Source: JAAYAY01 sp963674575
GTDB lineage: Bacteria; Planctomycetota; Planctomycetia; Pirellulales; Thermoguttaceae
Length of the DNA stretch: 64,000 nt
Assembly (NCBI GenBank): GCA_963674575.2
Contig: CAXXQT010000010.1
Span: 248,001 to 312,000 of the forward strand
Direction: 5' to 3'
Part shown: piece after piece, positions 60,162 to 64,000 of the stretch
Layout: the number at the start of each line of letters is the position of its first letter
How positions within the stretch are numbered: position 1 is the first letter of the stretch
Translations under genes and position numbers: made by a program
The notes under the pieces: generated by a model
The model's input: the letters and a program-made list of their open reading frames with translations, nothing else
What the model was told of the DNA's origin: nothing
Databases searched by the model: none

Positions 60162-60507
60162 CGCCCCGAACAGAACCACCGAACAGGGACCACCATTGCG
60201 ATGGGGGTCTGTGGATTCGATTGGGGGTTCATGGCACCGCCTGGAATCTTGAGGATGTTCGTGCGTAAGCACATCTCCAAGCGTGCTCTTTGCGCCCTGG
60301 GAGCCTCGGTTTCATGCTGCGCCGCTACCCATAACAAGGGCCGCTTTCCGCACCGCCCTTGAGTGATCTCCGTACGACCCAGGTTCGGATTCCCCCCTTT
60401 CCGGCAACGGATCGTCCCCTTTTCTGCCGATGAAGTCGGTAGCTGGCTGCGTGGCCCCCCTTTCCATCCGGAGCGAGGGGGCTTAGAATTCATGGTTTGC
60501 AACACTC
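60162..60507. other. Intergenic region between csrA and tRNA-Glu
   Basis: 346 bases. A possible tRNA promoter, TTTCCA (60461-60466) with TAGAAT (60484-60489) at 17 nt spacing, lies at the right end. Nothing else was recognised. Confidence 0.5.
60461..60489 (+). promoter_or_regulatory. Possible promoter of tRNA-Glu
   Basis: TTTCCA (60461-60466) and TAGAAT (60484-60489), 17 nt apart, would start transcription about 12 nt before the tRNA. Moderate match only. Confidence 0.35.
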
Positions 60508-60581
60508 GGCCCCGTCGTCTAGCCAGGTTAGGACACAGGCCTTTCAAGCCTGCAGCACGGGTTCAAATCCCGTCGGGGTCA
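60508..60581 (+). tRNA. tRNA-Glu (anticodon TTC)
   Basis: A 74-nt tRNA with acceptor GGCCCCG/CGGGGTC, D-arm GTCTAGCCAGGTTAGGAC, an anticodon stem CAGGC/GCCTG around the loop CTTTCAA and a GTTCAAATC T-loop. The discriminator is A, CCA is not encoded, and a T-run follows immediately. Confidence 0.95.
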
Positions 60582-60726
60582 TTTTTTCGCTCTCTTATTT
60601 CCGCCTAACGCTGTGCGTTCCAAGCGGGGATGAGAGCGTGTGCGTTGCAACGGGAAGAAGCGGACCTTGATCACAGGAAGCCGTTCTTCCTTTTTTTATG
60701 CGCCCCCTTGGGAGGACTCCAGGCCA

Positions 60727-61749
60727 ATGACTCCCCCCTACGATGCCCTGCTTCTCCTTTCCTTTGGGGGACCCGAGGGCCCCGACGATGTGCTCCCGTT
60801 CTTGGAAAACGTCTTGCGCGGCAAGAATGTACCACGAGAACGACTCCTTGAGGTCGCTGAGCACTACCACCTCTTCGGAGGCGTCAGCCCCATCAACGCG
60901 CAGAACCGGGCCTTGCTCGCCGCGCTCCTCACTGAACTCCATTCCCACGGGATCGACTTACCTGTCTATTGGGGAAACCGGAACTGGCACCCCATGTTGA
61001 CCGACACGATCGGCCAGATGGCCGAAGACGGCGTCCGCCGAGCCCTCGCATTTGTCACCTCAGCCTTTGCTTCCTACTCCGGCTGCCGCCAGTACCTGGA
61101 GGATATCGAGCGAGCCAGGGCCGACGTGGGCCCGGCGGCCCCGATCGTCGAGAAGCTGCGTCTTTTCCACAATCACCCCGGATTCATCGAGCCGACCGCC
61201 CAACGGGTTGCTCAAGCAATTGCTTCCGTGGGCGAATCGGCGGCACAAGCCAAGGCAAGGCTCGTTTTTTCGGCTCACAGCCTGCCGCAGGTCATGGCGG
61301 ATGCCTGCGATTACGTCGCCCAACTTCGCGATGCCTGCGCCCTGGTGGCGGAACGAGTCGGCCGAGAAGAATGGGACCTGGTCTACCAGAGCCGAAGCGG
61401 CCCGCCTTCCCAGCCATGGCTGGAGCCCGATGTGTGCGATCACCTGAACAGCCTACACAAGGCGGGCTACACAGACGTCGTGCTGGTCCCGATCGGATTC
61501 CTCTCGGAGCACATGGAAGTGATCTACGACCTGGACGTGGAAGCGACCGAACTTTGCCAGCAGCTTGGCATGAACCTGGTCCGCTCGTCCGTAGTCGGCT
61601 GCCACCCACGTTTCGTTGCCATGATCCGAGAACTGGTCGAGGAGCGGCTTTCCGAATCCGCCGAACGCTTGTGGCTGGGGGACCTGGGGCCTTCCCCTGA
61701 TTCCTGCCCTCCCGACTGCTGCCGCTGGCAATCCCGGCGACCTACATGA
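60727..61749 (+). CDS. hemH: Ferrochelatase (HemH/CpfC family)
   Basis: The 340-residue enzyme has LLLLSFGGPEGPDDVLPFLE, WHPMLTDTIGQMAEDGVRRA, the catalytic His in FSAHSLP (H184) and the conserved Glu in GFLSEHMEVIYDLD (E261). It inserts iron into (copro)porphyrin in heme synthesis. The C-terminus has a cysteine cluster (SCPPDCC) that may bind an Fe-S centre, as in some bacterial ferrochelatases. Sequence alone does not decide protoporphyrin versus coproporphyrin use. It overlaps the oppositely oriented EF-G gene by 8 nt at the 3' ends. Confidence 0.93.
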   Translation: MTPPYDALLLLSFGGPEGPDDVLPFLENVLRGKNVPRERLLEVAEHYHLFGGVSPINAQNRALLAALLTELHSHGIDLPVYWGNRNWHPMLTDTIGQMAEDGVRRALAFVTSAFASYSGCRQYLEDIERARADVGPAAPIVEKLRLFHNHPGFIEPTAQRVAQAIASVGESAAQAKARLVFSAHSLPQVMADACDYVAQLRDACALVAERVGREEWDLVYQSRSGPPSQPWLEPDVCDHLNSLHKAGYTDVVLVPIGFLSEHMEVIYDLDVEATELCQQLGMNLVRSSVVGCHPRFVAMIRELVEERLSESAERLWLGDLGPSPDSCPPDCCRWQSRRPT

Positions 61750-63814
61750 AGCCCTGAAGCACGTCCGGCGGAGCAGGCCCATAGCTGAAGGGCTCCATCG
61801 AACAGGTTGCCCTGCCCTGACTCAGGCCACGCATGGCGTTCGCAAAGCCGAACAGGTTGGCCAGCGGAGCCTCGGCGTCGATGACCGTATTGCGGCCGCG
61901 GGAATGGGTCCGCGTGATCACCGCCCTTCGCTGCTGAAGATCGCTGACGAAATCGCCCAGATGCTCCTCGGGAGTCGTCACCTCCAGACGCATGATCGGT
62001 TCGAGCAGGACGATTCCGGCCTCGGCCAGCGCTTTGCGAAACGCATCCGCCGCAGCCATCCGGAACGCCATTTCGTTGCTTTCGGTCTCATGAACCTCGC
62101 CGCCGAGAACGGTGATTTTCACGTTCATCAGCGGGAAGCCGAGCATTCCGCCGCCTTCCCCTTCCCCCGTGAGGACCTCGACGGCAGCCGTCAGGAATTC
62201 GCCGGGCAGTGAGTCGCCGCACCTGCTGAGAACGGACACCGGCGTTTCACCTTCCTGGAATGGCTCCATGCGGATCTTCAATTCCGCGAAGAGCCGCTGC
62301 CCGCCGACCGTCCGGTGGCACTGGCCTGTCACCTCCACGGCCCGTTCGATCGTTTCTCGATAGCTGACGCGAGGATTGTGAACCCGCACGTTGAGCTTGT
62401 GCTCTCGCAGCAACTGGTGCGTGATAAACTCCAGGTGCAGTTCTCCCATGCCGCTAATCAGCGTCTGCCCGGTATCCTCGCTCTCCTTGGCCCGGAACGT
62501 CGGGTCCTGGCGTCGCATCATGTCCAACACGGCCGACAGTTTCTTGCGATCCTCCGAACTCTCGGGCTCGATAGCCATGGAAATGACGGTTTCCGGAAAC
62601 ACGATCGACTCGAGCAGGACAGGCGCCTTCGCATCACAGAGCGTATCCCCGGTGATGCTGTGCCGCAGCCCGATGATCCCCACGATGTCGCCGGCCTCCG
62701 CCGTTGCAATCTGCTCCCGTCGCCCTGCTTGAAGGCGCCAGATCTGCGGCACGTTCTCTTTCTCGTTCTTCCCTGCATTGAGCACCCGGCTGTTGGCCTT
62801 CAAGGTGCCGGAATAGATGCGGACGTAGTGGAGGTCGCCGTGCTTGTCCGCCTGGATCTTGAACAGCAGCCCAGAGAAGGGCTCTTTGGGATCCGCCTTG
62901 CGGTGGAGTGTCTTTTCCGGGTCCTTGAGATCCGTTCCTTCAACGGGCGGAATATCCTTGGGACTGGGAAGCCAATAGGTAACCGCATCCAGCAAGGGCT
63001 GAATGCCGATCCCATCGAGCGCCGACCCGCACAGCACGGGGACCACCATGTCGTGGATCGCGGCCTCGCGCATAACCTGGCGAATCGTCTCCGGAGGAAT
63101 GGGCTCCTCCGCCATCAACAGTTCGATCAAATCATCGCTGAACATCGACAATTCATCGAGGAGATTGGTGCGCCACATTTCGGCGTCCTCGACCATGTCG
63201 CCGGGAATCTCACCGGCCACGATCTCCGTACCGTCCTTGTCGCCGGGGAAGGTGAGCATCTTCATTTCGATCAGGTCGATGATCCCGCGAAAGGCGCCGT
63301 CCACGTGGGGTGGACCGCTTCCGACGGGAAGGCTGACCGGCACCGGCTTGCATTCCAGGCGTTTCTTGATCTCGTCGAGCGTTGCGTAGTAATCGGCCCC
63401 TTCCCGGTCCATCTTATTGATGAAGGCCAGACGGGGCACGTGGTATTTGTCGGCTTGGCGCCAGACGGTTTCACTTTGCGCCTCAACGCCTTCACGCGCG
63501 CTGAAGACGACCACCGCCCCGTCGAGGACACGCAAGCTCCGCTCTACCTCGGCCGTGAAGTCCACGTGTCCGGGCGTGTCGATCAGGTTGAGCGTCTTGC
63601 CGTTCCAGGGAAAAGTGACACAGGCAGAGACGATCGTGATGCCTCGCTCCTGCTCTTCCGCAAGGTAATCGGTTACGGTGGTTCCGTCGTCGACGCGTCC
63701 GATCCGGTGGCTCGCGTGGGAGTAGAAGAGCATCCGCTCAGTGACGGTCGTTTTTCCGGCATCGATATGGGCGATGACCCCGATGTTGCGAAGTTGATCC
63801 AGTTGCCGAGCCAT
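61742..63814 (-). CDS. Elongation factor G, mtEFG2/spdEFG2-like subtype
   Basis: The 690-residue GTPase has the G1 box AHIDAGKTT (15-23), the switch region DGTTVTDYLAEEQERGITIV, DTPGHVDFTAEVERSLRVLD, NKMDREGAD and full domains II-V ending QGRATCSMEPFSYGPAP. The switch region VDDGTTVTDYLAEEQERGIT resembles mitochondrial EFG2 more than canonical EF-G (GAATMDWMEQEQERGIT). This suggests the spdEFG2 group, which acts in ribosome recycling rather than translocation. It is not next to rpsL/rpsG/tuf, the usual fusA context, which fits a paralogue. Confidence 0.9.
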   Translation of the reverse strand: MARQLDQLRNIGVIAHIDAGKTTVTERMLFYSHASHRIGRVDDGTTVTDYLAEEQERGITIVSACVTFPWNGKTLNLIDTPGHVDFTAEVERSLRVLDGAVVVFSAREGVEAQSETVWRQADKYHVPRLAFINKMDREGADYYATLDEIKKRLECKPVPVSLPVGSGPPHVDGAFRGIIDLIEMKMLTFPGDKDGTEIVAGEIPGDMVEDAEMWRTNLLDELSMFSDDLIELLMAEEPIPPETIRQVMREAAIHDMVVPVLCGSALDGIGIQPLLDAVTYWLPSPKDIPPVEGTDLKDPEKTLHRKADPKEPFSGLLFKIQADKHGDLHYVRIYSGTLKANSRVLNAGKNEKENVPQIWRLQAGRREQIATAEAGDIVGIIGLRHSITGDTLCDAKAPVLLESIVFPETVISMAIEPESSEDRKKLSAVLDMMRRQDPTFRAKESEDTGQTLISGMGELHLEFITHQLLREHKLNVRVHNPRVSYRETIERAVEVTGQCHRTVGGQRLFAELKIRMEPFQEGETPVSVLSRCGDSLPGEFLTAAVEVLTGEGEGGGMLGFPLMNVKITVLGGEVHETESNEMAFRMAAADAFRKALAEAGIVLLEPIMRLEVTTPEEHLGDFVSDLQQRRAVITRTHSRGRNTVIDAEAPLANLFGFANAMRGLSQGRATCSMEPFSYGPAPPDVLQGFM

Positions 63815-63871
63815 GACCGTTATCCCGCTTCATTCCTGAACTTACCGAACTCGCCAACCGCGCAAAAGAAA

Positions 63872-63900
63872 CGCCGCGCTCCTCGGGGACCGGCGCGGCG
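63872..63900 (-). terminator. Rho-independent terminator of a gene beyond the right edge
   Basis: On the minus strand CGCCGCGC (63900-63893) pairs with GCGCGGCG (63879-63872) and is followed by TTTCTTTT. It lies upstream of the EF-G gene and would end a minus-strand transcript coming from beyond position 64,000. Confidence 0.7.
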
Positions 63901-64000
63901 AACGTGTTCCGAGTCGTCAACAGGACTCCTGTTCGTGGGACTCGTGTCCCGCAGTCGGTGCCTCCCGTCAGCGTCTTCAGACCAACTTACCAGGCGAAGT

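Noticed and set aside
1..64000. CRISPR arrays, prophage or rRNA genes
   Set aside because: No regularly spaced direct repeats, phage structural genes or rRNA sequence were seen anywhere in the window.

Overview
The window reads as chromosomal DNA of a planctomycete (Planctomycetota, most like the Pirellulales and relatives). Pointers are an N-terminal planctomycete LEPR-like export motif on a giant Sdr-type protein, a TIGR03009-like secreted protein, an N-terminal NPYxSP motif on a small membrane protein, an NPCBM/hydrazine-synthase-alpha-like/diheme protein, a long NfeD next to a FloA flotillin, and many large secreted proteins of unknown role. Everything here comes from reading the sequence by eye. 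Family names are recalled, not searched.

Layout. 1-8.8 kb (minus strand): a truncated giant Sdr/Cna-B repeat protein, a seven-bladed WD40 protein and a TolC-family outer-membrane lipoprotein. 9.3-17 kb (plus): a coiled-coil membrane protein behind a clear sigma70-type promoter, a TIGR03009-like protein, then a four-gene operon (long NfeD, short NfeD, FloA, Pro-rich membrane protein). 17.5-21.4 kb: a beta-hydroxyacid dehydrogenase, two minus-strand envelope proteins and a GT4 glycosyltransferase. 21.8-31.2 kb: two large clan-A glycoside hydrolases facing each other and a 1,121-residue NPCBM/propeller/diheme protein. 31.4-33.5 kb: a ParD/CopG-like antitoxin gene with a partner gene that appears to be split by a roughly 1.7 kb putative mobile element. 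33.7-37 kb: a membrane protein and a cation/proton antiporter with a TrkA-N domain. 37-48.2 kb: a sugar-utilisation island (ATPase, permease, binding lipoprotein, Gfo/Idh/MocA dehydrogenase, TIM-barrel isomerase, cupin, DUF4432 epimerase-like protein). It also holds a four-helix-bundle (23S IVP-like) gene bounded by 28-29 nt inverted repeats and a Uma2-type nuclease. 48.3-64 kb: housekeeping and envelope genes: infA, tRNA-Leu, cca, two very small genes, a transglutaminase-like protein, an alpha/beta hydrolase, a DUF11 repeat protein, DUF2203, an orphan nuoI, csrA, tRNA-Glu, hemH and an EF-G of the mtEFG2/spdEFG2-like type.

How the parts fit. The island around 37-48 kb looks like uptake and stepwise oxidation/isomerisation of an unidentified sugar or polyol, and the two glycoside hydrolases would supply such sugars. 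The NfeD-FloA block is a membrane-organisation module. The most unusual material is (a) the putative mobile element at 31,797-33,502. It has a single ORF of an uncharacterised winged-helix family and a hairpin that buries its ribosome-binding site. Removing it at a 5-bp direct repeat restores a reading frame in the gene it sits in. (b) The IVP-like gene with flanking inverted repeats at 42,265-42,700. (c) A short palindromic repeat accepted in frame inside the NPCBM/diheme gene, with a second copy 7 kb away.
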